64,000 nucleotides of DNA from Pseudomonadota bacterium (GCA_023388965.1 JAEWFF010000069.1:51214-115213); one strand, 5' to 3'; counted from the stretch's first letter, positions 27,916-37,201 are shown. Translations and numbers: made by a program. Notes: generated from the sequence alone by a model not told the origin.

Positions 27916-28634
27916 ATGTGCTCAATCCCTCGGGGCGTTTGCCGCTCGTCGGCGATGTCGCCGGGTTCGATTGCACGGTGGAGGAGGGCGGCTGGCCCTG
28001 GGCCGAGGAGAATGCCGAGGCCATCGCGGCGCACTGGAAAGCCGCCGTCGAGCGCAAGCCGAGCATGTTCAATGGCCGTGTCCTGATCGCGACCGAAATC
28101 GGCATCGAATATTCGCGCCTCTCGGCCGTCTGTACGCCGGTCGATTACGCCGCGTTGAACTTCTGGAAGAATTGCGGCTTTCCGCCCGCCGATGCGTTCA
28201 ACCTGTTCGGCGCTGGAGTTGTCGTCAGTTCTGACGGTGCGGTCCTGATGGGTGAGATGGCGGCACATACCGCCAATGCGGGTCAGATCTACTTTCCCTG
28301 CGGCACGCCCGATACCGGAGATGTCGTGGATGGCAGGCTCGATCTCGAACATTCGCTGCGCCGCGAGCTCGAGGAAGAGGCGGGGCTCGGGGAGGGCCAT
28401 CTGGTTCCCGCAGACGCGCGCTGGATGGTGCGTGACGGGCCCCTGTTCTGCTGTGCGCGGCGCTTTGATTCCCCGCTTGGCGCGCGGGACCTGGCCGATC
28501 TGGTCGAGGCGCATCGCGCAGCCCAGAAGCAGCCGGAGCTGGGGCGCGTGCTGCTTGTCCGCGATCTCGACGAATTGCCGGCCGGTCAGGTTCCGGCGTT
28601 TGCGCTTGCGCTTGCGGCGCAGGTGCTGGACTGA
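27912..28634 (+). CDS. NUDIX-like protein with degenerate Nudix box
   Basis: 240 residues starting at GTG 27912. The central part has GQIYFPCGTPDTGDVVDG followed by LRRELEEEAGL, which is the REUxEExGU half of a Nudix box, but the upstream glutamate expected seven residues before this appears to be leucine. The enzyme may be altered or inactive as a hydrolase, or the box may be spaced unusually. Translationally coupled to pdxY, so a cofactor-related substrate is possible but not shown. The stop abuts the convergent gene at 28635. Confidence 0.75.
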   Translation: MNVLNPSGRLPLVGDVAGFDCTVEEGGWPWAEENAEAIAAHWKAAVERKPSMFNGRVLIATEIGIEYSRLSAVCTPVDYAALNFWKNCGFPPADAFNLFGAGVVVSSDGAVLMGEMAAHTANAGQIYFPCGTPDTGDVVDGRLDLEHSLRRELEEEAGLGEGHLVPADARWMVRDGPLFCCARRFDSPLGARDLADLVEAHRAAQKQPELGRVLLVRDLDELPAGQVPAFALALAAQVLD

Positions 28635-28886
28635 CTAGGGCGGATAGCCGTGGCGGGTCCGGGTCGCGGCCACGGCGGCGGATGCGGCGGCATCCTGACC
28701 GGCCTTGCACTGCGCGGAGGCCTGTTTGAGCGCCTCGCTGGCCTTGGCGTGGACGCTTCCGGCGATGAAGCCGGTCTTCAGATCGCCATCGATGAGTTTC
28801 TGGAAGCGGGCGATATCCGCCCCGCAATCGGCCAGCGCCGGGACCGGAACGGCCAGGGCGGCGGCAATGATCAGCATGCGTAGCAT
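28635..28886 (-). CDS. Small secreted protein of unknown function
   Basis: 83 residues from ATG 28886 (MLRMLIIAAALAVPVPALA, a signal peptide cleaved after ALA). The mature part has two cysteines (DCGADIARF and QCKAG) that could form a disulfide, and is otherwise alanine-rich and helical. I recognise no family. Stop abuts the NUDIX gene stop, convergent. Confidence 0.65.
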   Translation of the reverse strand: MLRMLIIAAALAVPVPALADCGADIARFQKLIDGDLKTGFIAGSVHAKASEALKQASAQCKAGQDAAASAAVAATRTRHGYPP

Positions 28887-29119
28887 GGAGCGAACCTGCA
28901 AAAACCCGCCGCCGGTATCAACCGGCAGGGGAAGGTTATGCAGAGATTCGGGCCTGCGGCAGGGGGCGGCGGGGGGTCCAAGTGCTTTGGCCGTCGTTGT
29001 TTTGCAGGTGCGACGTGACCCGGCGACACAAAATCCGCGGTCTCTCTGGCATCGCGGCTCACCTTTTGGTAAGAAGCAGGCCTTCAGAGTGGGTCAGGCG
29101 CAATCGGAGTGTGACGGCC

Positions 29120-29218
29120 ATGACGGTCCGCACCAAGATGAACGGCAAGGATGAACGGCTTTCCGCCGTCGTCGCCGCGCGCCCTGTTTCCGGGCTCCTT
29201 CTTCTTAGCCGCCCCTGA
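29120..29218 (+). CDS. leuA leader peptide with four consecutive leucine codons
   Basis: Open frame MTVRTKMNGKDERLSAV...SGLLLLSRP and TGA. Four adjacent Leu codons, CTC CTT CTT CTT, lie at 29195-29206, 10 bases before the stop, and leuA starts 102 bases after it. GGAG lies about ten bases before ATG 29120; ATG 29138 is an alternative with no ribosome site. This is the expected form of a leucine-sensing attenuator peptide. Confidence 0.8.
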   Translation: MTVRTKMNGKDERLSAVVAARPVSGLLLLSRP

Positions 29219-29258
29219 TCGCCGGCCGGGCTTCTGCCTGGGCGTTCAGGGGGCTTTT
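29211..29258 (+). promoter_or_regulatory. leuA attenuator terminator hairpin
   Basis: GCCCCTGA (29211-29218, containing the leader stop codon) pairs with TCAGGGGGC (29246-29254, one bulge), enclosing a CCGGGC-TTCT-GCCTGG hairpin, then TTTT (29255-29258). A ribosome paused at the leucine codons just upstream could alter this fold. Prediction by eye; the antiterminator form was not worked out. Confidence 0.6.
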
Positions 29259-29320
29259 ACCGCAACGAAGATGAACCCGATGCCCGCTCAGCCGGGCATG
29301 ATCCCAGAAGGCACAATCCG

Positions 29321-30874
29321 ATGACCACTTCCACCAGCGGCGCCGACCGCGTCGTCATTTTCGACACCACACTGCGCGACGGCGAGCAATCGCCCGGCGC
29401 GACCATGACCTTTGAAGAGAAGCTCGAAGTCGCCGAACTGCTGGAAGCGATGGGCGTCGATATCATCGAAGCCGGTTTCCCCATCGCGAGCGTCGGGGAT
29501 TTCGAAAGCGTGCAGGAAATCGCGCGCCGTGCCGACAAGGCCGTCATCGCCGGCCTCGCGCGCGCCATTCCGGCCGATATCGCTCGTGCGGGCGAGGCGG
29601 TGCGCGTTGCCCGTCGCGGCCGTATTCACACCTTCGTCTCGACCTCGCCGATCCATCTGGCGCATCAGATGCGCCGCAGCCAGGACGAGGTGATCGAGAT
29701 CATCGCCGCGACCGTGGCGCAGGCGCGCAATCTGATCGACGATGTCGAATGGTCCGCGATGGACGCGACGCGCACGCCGCTCGATTATCTGGCACGCTGC
29801 GTGGAGCAGGCCGTCAAGGCGGGCGCGACCACGATCAATCTGCCCGATACGGTGGGTTACGCCACGCCGGAGGAATACGGCAACATGTTCCGCTACATGC
29901 TGGAGCATGTGCCGGGTTCCGAGAAGGTGACGTTCTCGACCCATTGTCATGACGATCTGGGCATGGCGGTCGCCAATTCGCTGGCGGGTGTCGCGGGCGG
30001 CGCGCGCCAGATCGAATGCACGATCAACGGCCTCGGCGAGCGCGCCGGCAATGCGGCGCTGGAAGAGGTCGTCATGGCGATCAAGACGCGCGGCGATGCC
30101 TTCCCCTACGTGACGGGTGTCGATCCGACCTATCTGACCCGGGCCTCGAAGCTCGTTTCGGCCGTGTCGAATTTCCCGGTGCAGTACAACAAGGCCATTG
30201 TCGGGCGTAATGCCTTTGCACATGAGAGCGGCATCCATCAGGACGGCATGCTGAAGAACGCGCAGACCTTCGAGATCATGACGCCGGAATCGGTGGGCGT
30301 GAAATCGACCTCGCTGGTGATGGGCAAGCATTCCGGCCGCCACGCCTTCCGCGAGAAGCTGCGCGAACTGGGCTACGAACTGGGCGAGAATGCCCTGCAG
30401 GATGCGTTCACCCGCTTCAAGGCGCTCGCCGACCGCAAGAAGAATGTCTACGACGAGGACATCGAGGCGCTGGTCGATGAGGAAATCGCGCACGCGGACG
30501 ACCGCATCAAGGTCAGGTCGCTGGCCGTGATCGCCGGCACGGAAGGGCCGCAGCAATCGACCCTGGTGCTCGACATCGAGGGCGAGGAGAAGAAGGTGCA
30601 GTCGACCGGCAATGGCCCGGTCGATGCGATCTTCAACTCGATCAAGGAACTGGTGCCGCACGAGGCGGTTCTGGATCTCTATCAGGTCCACGCCGTCACG
30701 GAAGGCACCGATGCGCAGGCCGAGGTGTCGGTACGCCTGACGGAAAACGGAAAGACCGTGACGGGCCGCGCCGCCGATCCGGACACTCTGGTCGCCTCCG
30801 CCAAGGCCTATGTGTCGGCGCTGAACAAGCTCATCCTCAAGCGCAAGTCGCAGACGGCTCAGGCCGTAGCCTAA
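29321..30874 (+). CDS. leuA: 2-isopropylmalate synthase
   Basis: First committed step to leucine: condenses acetyl-CoA with 2-oxoisovalerate. The 517 residues comprise the TIM-barrel catalytic domain (FDTTLRDGEQSPGATMT near 14, metal ligands in STHCHDDLGMAVANS near 205, GLGERAGNAALEEV) and the C-terminal leucine-sensing regulatory domain with VSVRLTENGKTVTGRA. Probably under the leader-peptide attenuator upstream. A strong terminator follows. Confidence 0.96.
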   Translation: MTTSTSGADRVVIFDTTLRDGEQSPGATMTFEEKLEVAELLEAMGVDIIEAGFPIASVGDFESVQEIARRADKAVIAGLARAIPADIARAGEAVRVARRGRIHTFVSTSPIHLAHQMRRSQDEVIEIIAATVAQARNLIDDVEWSAMDATRTPLDYLARCVEQAVKAGATTINLPDTVGYATPEEYGNMFRYMLEHVPGSEKVTFSTHCHDDLGMAVANSLAGVAGGARQIECTINGLGERAGNAALEEVVMAIKTRGDAFPYVTGVDPTYLTRASKLVSAVSNFPVQYNKAIVGRNAFAHESGIHQDGMLKNAQTFEIMTPESVGVKSTSLVMGKHSGRHAFREKLRELGYELGENALQDAFTRFKALADRKKNVYDEDIEALVDEEIAHADDRIKVRSLAVIAGTEGPQQSTLVLDIEGEEKKVQSTGNGPVDAIFNSIKELVPHEAVLDLYQVHAVTEGTDAQAEVSVRLTENGKTVTGRAADPDTLVASAKAYVSALNKLILKRKSQTAQAVA

Positions 30875-30900
30875 GCTGCGTTTCCGAAAAGAATGTGAGA

Positions 30901-30924
30901 AAGCCGCCTTCGGGCGGCTTTTTT
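30901..30924 (+). terminator. Rho-independent terminator of leuA
   Basis: AAGCCGCC-TTCG-GGCGGCTT (30901-30920) with a stable TTCG tetraloop, then a T-run to 30924. It sits directly at the stop codon of the convergent GGDEF-EAL gene. Confidence 0.93.
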
Positions 30925-33125
30925 CATGCGGCGCCGATCTCGCGCAATTCTTCGGCCGGCATTTCGATGAAACGCTGCAGATCGTGCGCGGGCATCGGCC
31001 GTGCGAACAGATAGCCCTGAACTTCGGGGCATCCCTCGGCGCGAAGCAGCATGTATTGCTCGGCCGTCTCCACGCCCTCGGCCGTGACTTCCACGCCGAG
31101 CGCGCGGGCAAGGCCGAGGATCGCCTGTACGATCGAGCGGGAGCCGCTATCGGTCGGCATTGCCGCGACGAAGCTGCGGTCGATCTTCAGCCGGTCGAAG
31201 GAGAATCTCTGCAGATAGCCGAGCGAGGAATAGCCGGTGCCGAAATCGTCCATTGCGAGATTGACGCCGATCTTCTTCAACTCGTCCAGCACCGAGCGCG
31301 CGCGTTCGGTGTCGTCGATCAACACGTTCTCGGTGATTTCCAGTTCGAGCCGATGTGCCGGCAATCCGCTTTCGGCCAGCGCGTTGGTAACCGTTCCGAT
31401 GACGTCGCCCCGCCGGAAATGGACCGGCGAGAGATTCACCGATACGTGGATATCGGTATGGCGAACCGCCGTCCTGCAGGCCTCTTTCAAGGCCCATGTG
31501 TCGAGGCGGACAATGAGCCCGCTGTCTTCCGCGACGGGAATGAATTCGGCGGGCTGGATGAGGCCGCGCTGCGGATGCCGCCAGCGCATCAGAGCCTCAA
31601 TTCCGCGGATCTTCAGAGTGGCGGTATCGAAACGCGGCTGGAAATGGAGTTCGAATTCGCGATTGTCGATGGCGCGCCGGATGTCGATTTCCAGCGCGCG
31701 CCGGGTGAGGGCGGCAAGGTTCATCTCCTGCGAATAGAAGCGATGGCCGCCGCGTCCGTCGGCCTTGGCCTGATACATTGCGGTGTCGGCGTGGCGCAGT
31801 AATTCCTCGGATGTCGTGGCGTCCTGCGGCGCGATGGCGACGCCGATGGAGATGCCGACCTGGACCTCGCTGTTCTCGATGCCGATGGGCTGCTCGACGC
31901 ATTCGCGCAGACGGCGGCAAAGCCCTTCGGCATCCTCGATGCAGGCGATCGAGGTCGTCGCGATGATGAATTCATCGCCGCCGACCCGCGCGACGAGATC
32001 GGATTCGCGCACCGCCGATTTCAGGCGATGCGACACCTCGATCAGGGCGCGGTCGCCGGCCTCGTGCCCGAACAGATCGTTGACCGGCTTGAAGCGGTCG
32101 AGATCGATGTACAGCACGGTCGTGCAGCCATTCCGCCGGTCGTTCAGCAGCATGTCGAGGCGGGTCATCAGCATTGCGCGGTTGGGAAGGCCCGTAACGA
32201 CATCGTGCATTGCGAGATGTTCGGCCTTGGCATGGGCCTCGGCCAGCTTCCGCCCGCTGCGATCCAGAAGCGTGGCGGTCTGGAAGGCGTGGCGCAGTGC
32301 CAGGAAAGTCAGCGTGGCGATCAGCAGCGCGGCGGCCGCAAGCCAGGGTAGCGTGTTGCGCATCAGGTGCAGGCCGGGGCGTTCCGGCGTCCAGGCCAAA
32401 GTGGCCATATGCGATCCGTCCGCAGTGAAAACGGGCATGCTGGCCTTGGCGCCCACGCCGTTCAGATCGCCAAGCCGCAATTCGGGAGCGTACATATCGA
32501 CGCCGATGGCCGCGAGCCGGGCCGGCGACAGTGTATAACCGAGGATGAGGATGGATGACGGGCCCGGCAACGGTTCCACGCCGTGGTCCTTCCCCGGCGA
32601 GATCACGGCGGCGCTCGCAAGCACCGGATTGGAACCCTGCATCAGCATGCTGGTGACGGGCGAGGTTTGCCGGCCGCTTTCACGCGCCCGTTCGATCAGT
32701 TCTTCGACGCCGCCATCGAGAACGTCATCGATATGCTCGTCGCTGAGTTCGCCGCTCACCTGCGCGTAATTGGTGCTTCCGTCCGGACCGATCACGAACA
32801 TGAAGTTCAGGCCGTGTTCCCGATAGAGCGTGGAACCGGCATTGTCGGCTCCATACACCCAGTCCACATCGACCTTGGGGTGCATGTGCGTATAGCCTGC
32901 GCCCCAGGCGGCGTAATCGCGCAGCGTGCGTTCGATCTCGGACTGTTTGGAATTCAACGCATGGTTGATGAAAACTTCGGCCCGCTCGGCCGACTGCCGG
33001 TCGAGTTGGAAGCCGATATGCAGAAGCGCGATCGTCGTTACGATGAAGATGAGGGCGATGATCGAGACGATGGCCGGCACGGCGCGCCGCGAAAACCAGT
33101 GAGTGAAAGTGGTACTGCGGATCAT
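30924..33125 (-). CDS. CHASE4-GGDEF-EAL membrane protein (cyclic di-GMP turnover)
   Basis: 733 residues from ATG 33125. A transmembrane helix near 14-37 is followed by a periplasmic CHASE4-type sensor (ERTLRDYAAWGAGYTHMH), a second helix near 255-277, then a GGDEF domain with an intact RVGGDEF and an EAL domain with GIEALMRWRHP, ITENVL and DDFGTGYSSLGYL. Both catalytic motifs look intact, so it could make or degrade cyclic di-GMP; which dominates is unknown. The frame extends upstream to 33209 but the start there precedes no membrane anchor. Confidence 0.9.
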   Translation of the reverse strand: MIRSTTFTHWFSRRAVPAIVSIIALIFIVTTIALLHIGFQLDRQSAERAEVFINHALNSKQSEIERTLRDYAAWGAGYTHMHPKVDVDWVYGADNAGSTLYREHGLNFMFVIGPDGSTNYAQVSGELSDEHIDDVLDGGVEELIERARESGRQTSPVTSMLMQGSNPVLASAAVISPGKDHGVEPLPGPSSILILGYTLSPARLAAIGVDMYAPELRLGDLNGVGAKASMPVFTADGSHMATLAWTPERPGLHLMRNTLPWLAAAALLIATLTFLALRHAFQTATLLDRSGRKLAEAHAKAEHLAMHDVVTGLPNRAMLMTRLDMLLNDRRNGCTTVLYIDLDRFKPVNDLFGHEAGDRALIEVSHRLKSAVRESDLVARVGGDEFIIATTSIACIEDAEGLCRRLRECVEQPIGIENSEVQVGISIGVAIAPQDATTSEELLRHADTAMYQAKADGRGGHRFYSQEMNLAALTRRALEIDIRRAIDNREFELHFQPRFDTATLKIRGIEALMRWRHPQRGLIQPAEFIPVAEDSGLIVRLDTWALKEACRTAVRHTDIHVSVNLSPVHFRRGDVIGTVTNALAESGLPAHRLELEITENVLIDDTERARSVLDELKKIGVNLAMDDFGTGYSSLGYLQRFSFDRLKIDRSFVAAMPTDSGSRSIVQAILGLARALGVEVTAEGVETAEQYMLLRAEGCPEVQGYLFARPMPAHDLQRFIEMPAEELREIGAA

Positions 33126-33370
33126 GATGCTCGGATATGCGGGCCGTTCTAATTTTAGATATCCCGAGGTTCGTGAAAGCCGGGTTGATGAAACCCACGG
33201 CAATTGCATTCGGGATTAACCATGCCCGGGTGGAGCGGGGTGTGGGCGGGCGGCTGAATGAATGTCCGAAGACCTTGCAACATATTGCGGTTTCGTCTCA
33301 TCATTTGCCCCGGGGACGCGGCGGCTCGCCGGAGCCGGATAGATGTCCCGTTAGGGAAGGGAACGACCAT

Positions 33371-34336
33371 ATGCGTAAGCTGTTTGTCGCGGCGCTCGGT
33401 GCCGCATTTTTCGCCTCACCCGCTTTGGCCGATTATCCGGAACGCGCAATTACGATGATCGTGCCGTTCTCGGCCGGCGGCCCCACGGACACCGTGACCC
33501 GCCTTGTGGCGGAAAGCATGAGCAAGGATCTCGGCCAGCAGATCGTGGTCGAGAATGTGGGCGGCGCCGGAGGCACGCTCGGGGCCGGGCGTGTCGCCAA
33601 GGCCGAGGCGGACGGCTACACGCTGCTTCTGCACCATATCGGCATGTCCACCGCGCCGACGCTCTACCGCAAGCTCGCCTTCGATCCGCTGGCGGATTTC
33701 GACTATGTCGGCCTCGTCACGGAAGTGCCCATGGTCATGGTCGCAAAGCCCAAATTCGAGCCGACCGACATGAAGGGCCTCATCGAATATGTGAAGGCCA
33801 ACAAGGACACGGTGAACTACGCCAATGCCGGCATCGGCGCGGCCTCCCATCTGTGCGGCATGCTGTTCATGTCCTCGATCGAGACGCGCGTAACGACGGT
33901 TCCCTATAAGGGCACCGGCCCGGCGCTGACCGATCTGATGGGCGGCCAGGTCGATTTCATGTGCGACCAGACCACGAACACGACGAACCAGATCAAGGAA
34001 GGCAAGATCAAGGCCTACGCCGTGACGACGGAAAAGCGCCTCGACGCGCTGCCCGATATTCCGACTGCCGCCGAATCCGGCCTGCCGGACATGACGTTCG
34101 GCATCTGGCACGGCATCTACGCGCCCAAGGGCACGCCGAAGGAGGCGATCGACAAGCTCACGGCCGCGCTGCAGAAGGCGCTTGAGAACCCGAACGTGGT
34201 CGAGCGCTTCGCCTCGCTCGGCACCGCGCCGGTGACGCAGGAGGAGGCGACACCCGCCGCGCTCGAGGCCAAGCTGAAGTCCGAGATCGCGCGCTGGAAG
34301 CCCGTCATCGACGCGGCCGGCGAATACGCCGACTGA
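33371..34336 (+). CDS. tctC: Tripartite tricarboxylate transporter substrate-binding protein
   Basis: Periplasmic binding protein of a TctCBA-type transporter. Signal peptide MRKLFVAALGAAFFASPALA, mature start DYPERAITMIVPFSAGGPTDT, and VPYKGTGPALTDLMGGQVD, all hallmarks of the Bug/TctC family. 321 residues. Substrate may be citrate or another carboxylate but is not evident. An upstream in-frame extension is rejected. Followed by a strong terminator before tctB. Confidence 0.92.
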   Translation: MRKLFVAALGAAFFASPALADYPERAITMIVPFSAGGPTDTVTRLVAESMSKDLGQQIVVENVGGAGGTLGAGRVAKAEADGYTLLLHHIGMSTAPTLYRKLAFDPLADFDYVGLVTEVPMVMVAKPKFEPTDMKGLIEYVKANKDTVNYANAGIGAASHLCGMLFMSSIETRVTTVPYKGTGPALTDLMGGQVDFMCDQTTNTTNQIKEGKIKAYAVTTEKRLDALPDIPTAAESGLPDMTFGIWHGIYAPKGTPKEAIDKLTAALQKALENPNVVERFASLGTAPVTQEEATPAALEAKLKSEIARWKPVIDAAGEYAD

Positions 34337-34346
34337 TTGTAGGTGC

Positions 34347-34377
34347 AACCGGCCCGCTCCCAGCGGGCCGGTTTTTT
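34347..34377 (+). terminator. Intra-operon terminator between tctC and tctB
   Basis: AACCGGCCCGCT-CCC-AGCGGGCCGGTT (34347-34373), a perfect 12-bp stem, running into TTTTTT (34372-34377). Located 10 bases after the tctC stop and 19 bases before tctB. It would lower tctBA expression relative to the binding protein. Confidence 0.85.
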
Positions 34378-34396
34378 CGTGCTCGGAGTTCCGCCC

Positions 34397-34852
34397 GTGA
34401 CCGCAAATCGCAAAGATATTCTCTGCGGCCTCGTCTTCATTCTGATCGGGTTCGTATTCATCTATCAGGGCCGTGAACTCGATCTCGGCACCGCGACGCG
34501 CATGGGGCCGGGCTATTTCCCGCTCGTTCTGTGCGGCCTTCTCATCCTGATCGGTCTCATCATCGGCGCGCGCGCTTTCCGCCGTCCGGACGAGCCGTTC
34601 GGCGCCATTCCGTGGCGCGCAATGATCCTCATCGTCTCGGCCACAGTCTTCTTCGGCTATTCGGTGCGCGGCGTCGGCCTCATCCCGGCGGTGTTCGTCG
34701 TCGCCTTCGCCGCGGCCTTTTCATCGAACCGCATGAAACTGCCGCTGGCTCTTGCCCTGTCCACGGCGCTCGCCGTGTTCTGCGCCGGGGTCTTCGTCTG
34801 GGGCCTTGGCCTGCCGATCCAGCTTTTCGGCCCGTGGGTGAGGTTCTGGTGA
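34397..34852 (+). CDS. tctB: Tripartite tricarboxylate transporter small membrane subunit
   Basis: Small membrane protein (151 residues, four helices) of the TctCBA transporter: ILCGLVFILIGFVFIYQG and MGPGYFPLVLCGLLILIGLIIGA are typical of TctB. GTG start at 34397 with GGAG nine bases upstream; an earlier ATG at 34343 lies in the terminator region. Stop overlaps the tctA start (TGATG). Confidence 0.9.
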   Translation: MTANRKDILCGLVFILIGFVFIYQGRELDLGTATRMGPGYFPLVLCGLLILIGLIIGARAFRRPDEPFGAIPWRAMILIVSATVFFGYSVRGVGLIPAVFVVAFAAAFSSNRMKLPLALALSTALAVFCAGVFVWGLGLPIQLFGPWVRFW

Positions 34853-36366
34853 TGGATCTGATTGGCAATCTCGCGCTCGGTCTCGCCACCGCCGCCTCGC
34901 CGGAAAACATCGGCTATTGTTTTCTCGGCGTCCTGCTTGGAACTCTGGTCGGCGTGCTGCCGGGACTCGGGCCGACGGCCACGACGGCCATGCTGCTGCC
35001 CATCACCTTCGCGCTCAGCCCGACGCCGGCGCTCATCATGCTGGCCGGTATCTATTACGGCGCGCAATATGGCGGCTCGACCACGGCCATTCTCATCAAT
35101 CTGCCGGGCGAAAGCTCGTCGGCCGTCACCAGCATCGACGGCTATCAGATGGCGCGTCAGGGACGGGCGGGGCAGGCGCTTGCCGCAGCGGCGATAGGCT
35201 CCTTCTTCGCGGGCACGGTCGCGACCTTCGTGATCGCGCTGCTGGCGCCGCCGCTGACGGAAATGGCGCTGAAATTCGGTCCGCCGGAATATTTCTCGCT
35301 CGTCGTGCTCGGTCTCGTATTCTCGGTCGCGCTGGCGCACGGTTCGGTGCTGAAGGCGCTCGGCATGATCGTGCTCGGCCTCATGCTCGGCCTCGTCGGT
35401 ACGGACATCTATACCGGCGCGCCGCGCTTCACGCTGGACCGGCTGGAACTTGCGGACGGCATCAATTTCGTCGCCGTCGCCGCGGGCGTGTTCGGTATCG
35501 CCGAAATCCTGCGCAATATGGAAGGCGAGGGCGACCGCGAGCCCATCGTGACGCGCGTGACCAGCCTCATGCCGACGCGCGAAGATGTCCGGCGCATGAT
35601 CGCGCCGATCCTGCGCGGCACGGCTCTCGGCTCGGCGCTCGGCGTGCTACCCGGCGGCGGCGCCATTCTCGCGAGCTTCGCCTCCTATACGATCGAAAAG
35701 AAGGTGTCGAAGCACCCGGAAGAATTCGGCAAGGGCGCCATCGAGGGCGTCGCCGGACCCGAAAGCGCCAACAATGCCGGCGCGCAGACGAGCTTCATTC
35801 CGATGCTCACGCTCGGCATTCCGGCGAACCCGGTCATGGCTCTGATGATCGGCGCGATGATTATCCAGGGCATCGTGCCGGGGCCGAATGTGGCGCGCGA
35901 ACAGCCGGAAATGTTCTGGGGCATCATCGCCTCGATGTGGTTCGGCAATCTGATGCTGATCGTGCTGAACCTTCCCATGATCGGGCTCTGGGTGCGGCTC
36001 CTGCGTGTGCCCTATCACGCGCTCTTTCCCGCGATCATCGCGTTCGCATCGATCGGCGTTTATTCGGTCAACGGCAATCCGTTCGATCTGTATGCGATCG
36101 CGCTGTTCGGCGCGGTCGGCTGGCTTCTCATCAAGCTCGATTGCGAGCCGGCGCCGCTTCTGCTCGGCTTCATTCTCGGTCCGCTGCTGGAGGAATATCT
36201 GCGGCGCGCGATGATCATTTCGCGCGGCGATCCGACGATTTTCATAAACTTCTACGAGCGGCCGATCAGCGCGATCCTGCTCACGCTCTCGGTGATCGCT
36301 CTCGTCATCGTGTTCCTGCCGAATGTCGCCAAAAAGCGGAAGGAAGTGTTTGTCGAAGAGGAATAA
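34852..36366 (+). CDS. tctA: Tripartite tricarboxylate transporter large membrane subunit
   Basis: Large permease of 504 residues with about twelve helices. Family signatures are present: GVLPGLGPTATTAMLLP near 35, GIYYGAQYGGSTTAILINLPGE near 65 and GVAGPESANNAGAQTSFIPMLTLGIP near 298. It overlaps tctB by one base. Together tctC, tctB and tctA form a complete binding-protein-dependent secondary transporter. Confidence 0.94.
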   Translation: MDLIGNLALGLATAASPENIGYCFLGVLLGTLVGVLPGLGPTATTAMLLPITFALSPTPALIMLAGIYYGAQYGGSTTAILINLPGESSSAVTSIDGYQMARQGRAGQALAAAAIGSFFAGTVATFVIALLAPPLTEMALKFGPPEYFSLVVLGLVFSVALAHGSVLKALGMIVLGLMLGLVGTDIYTGAPRFTLDRLELADGINFVAVAAGVFGIAEILRNMEGEGDREPIVTRVTSLMPTREDVRRMIAPILRGTALGSALGVLPGGGAILASFASYTIEKKVSKHPEEFGKGAIEGVAGPESANNAGAQTSFIPMLTLGIPANPVMALMIGAMIIQGIVPGPNVAREQPEMFWGIIASMWFGNLMLIVLNLPMIGLWVRLLRVPYHALFPAIIAFASIGVYSVNGNPFDLYAIALFGAVGWLLIKLDCEPAPLLLGFILGPLLEEYLRRAMIISRGDPTIFINFYERPISAILLTLSVIALVIVFLPNVAKKRKEVFVEEE

Positions 36367-36452
36367 ACGGCTCGTTCCGCATCACAGCGGGATTGAGTCC
36401 TCCGGCCACATTGCCTAGCCTTACCGGCGGGTGGGTAACGAGGATTGTTTTG

Positions 36453-36830
36453 ATGAAGAAGTTTCTCTCGACCGTCTTGGCTTGTTCTTTTGCGGCGGCA
36501 ACTTTGTCGCCTGTCGCTGTTCAGGCATCGAGTTTCCCGACCATTCTCGGCGCTTCCAAAGCCGATGAGGTCAAGCTGGAACAGGTTCAACGGCGGTACC
36601 GCCATCATCACCGCCATCACCGTCACTATCATCGTCGTGGCATCAATCCCGGCGCCGCTGCGGCCGCCGGCATTATCGGCCTCGGCATCGGTGCCGCCAT
36701 TGCGAGCCAGCCGCGCTACGATTACCGCGACCGCGATTGGGATGCTTACTGCTTCTCGAAGTACAAATCCTACGATCCGCGGACCGGCACCTATCTGGGC
36801 TATGACGGCTACCGTCATCCCTGCCGCTGA
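36453..36830 (+). CDS. BA14K-like secreted protein with histidine-rich segment
   Basis: 125-residue secreted protein: signal peptide MKKFLSTVLACSFAAATLSPVAVQA, then a His/Arg/Tyr-rich stretch (about residues 48-62, mostly H, R and Y), a glycine/alanine hydrophobic helix (AAAAAGIIGLGIGAAIA) and the C-terminal DAYCFSKYKSYDPRTGTYLG region characteristic of the BA14K family of rhizobia. Brucella BA14K has lectin-like activity; here that is only a family inference. The His-rich part could bind metal. ATG 36453 has AGGA eight bases upstream. Confidence 0.82.
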   Translation: MKKFLSTVLACSFAAATLSPVAVQASSFPTILGASKADEVKLEQVQRRYRHHHRHHRHYHRRGINPGAAAAAGIIGLGIGAAIASQPRYDYRDRDWDAYCFSKYKSYDPRTGTYLGYDGYRHPCR

Positions 36831-36854
36831 GCCGGCCGTATAAACACGTTCTGG

Positions 36855-36881
36855 AAAGGCCGCCTGCGGGCGGCCTTTCTG
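36855..36881 (+). terminator. Rho-independent terminator after the BA14K gene
   Basis: AAAGGCCGCC-TGCG-GGCGGCCTTT (36855-36878) then CTGTTT. Good stem, weak T-run. Confidence 0.75.
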
Positions 36882-36963
36882 TTTGCGCCGAAGGGGGTAG
36901 ACAGGCCGGTTCGCGTCTGTTACCTCGGCGGCCCGCCCGGAACATTACGGTTCCGGCCAAGGC

Positions 36964-37039
<76 letters not shown>

Positions 37040-37201
37040 AGCCTTCCCGAGGCTTCGTGGTTTTCCTGAAAAAACGAGAAGAAGGGACGGCCTTTCGCCG
37101 CGCCCTGTGGCGATGCCTGCCTGTTCTCTTGCCGTGCAGGGCAATGCCGCCGATATGAAGGGCAGGGTGCATTCGCGCCCGGCTGGACGCAGGAGATTTC
37201 C

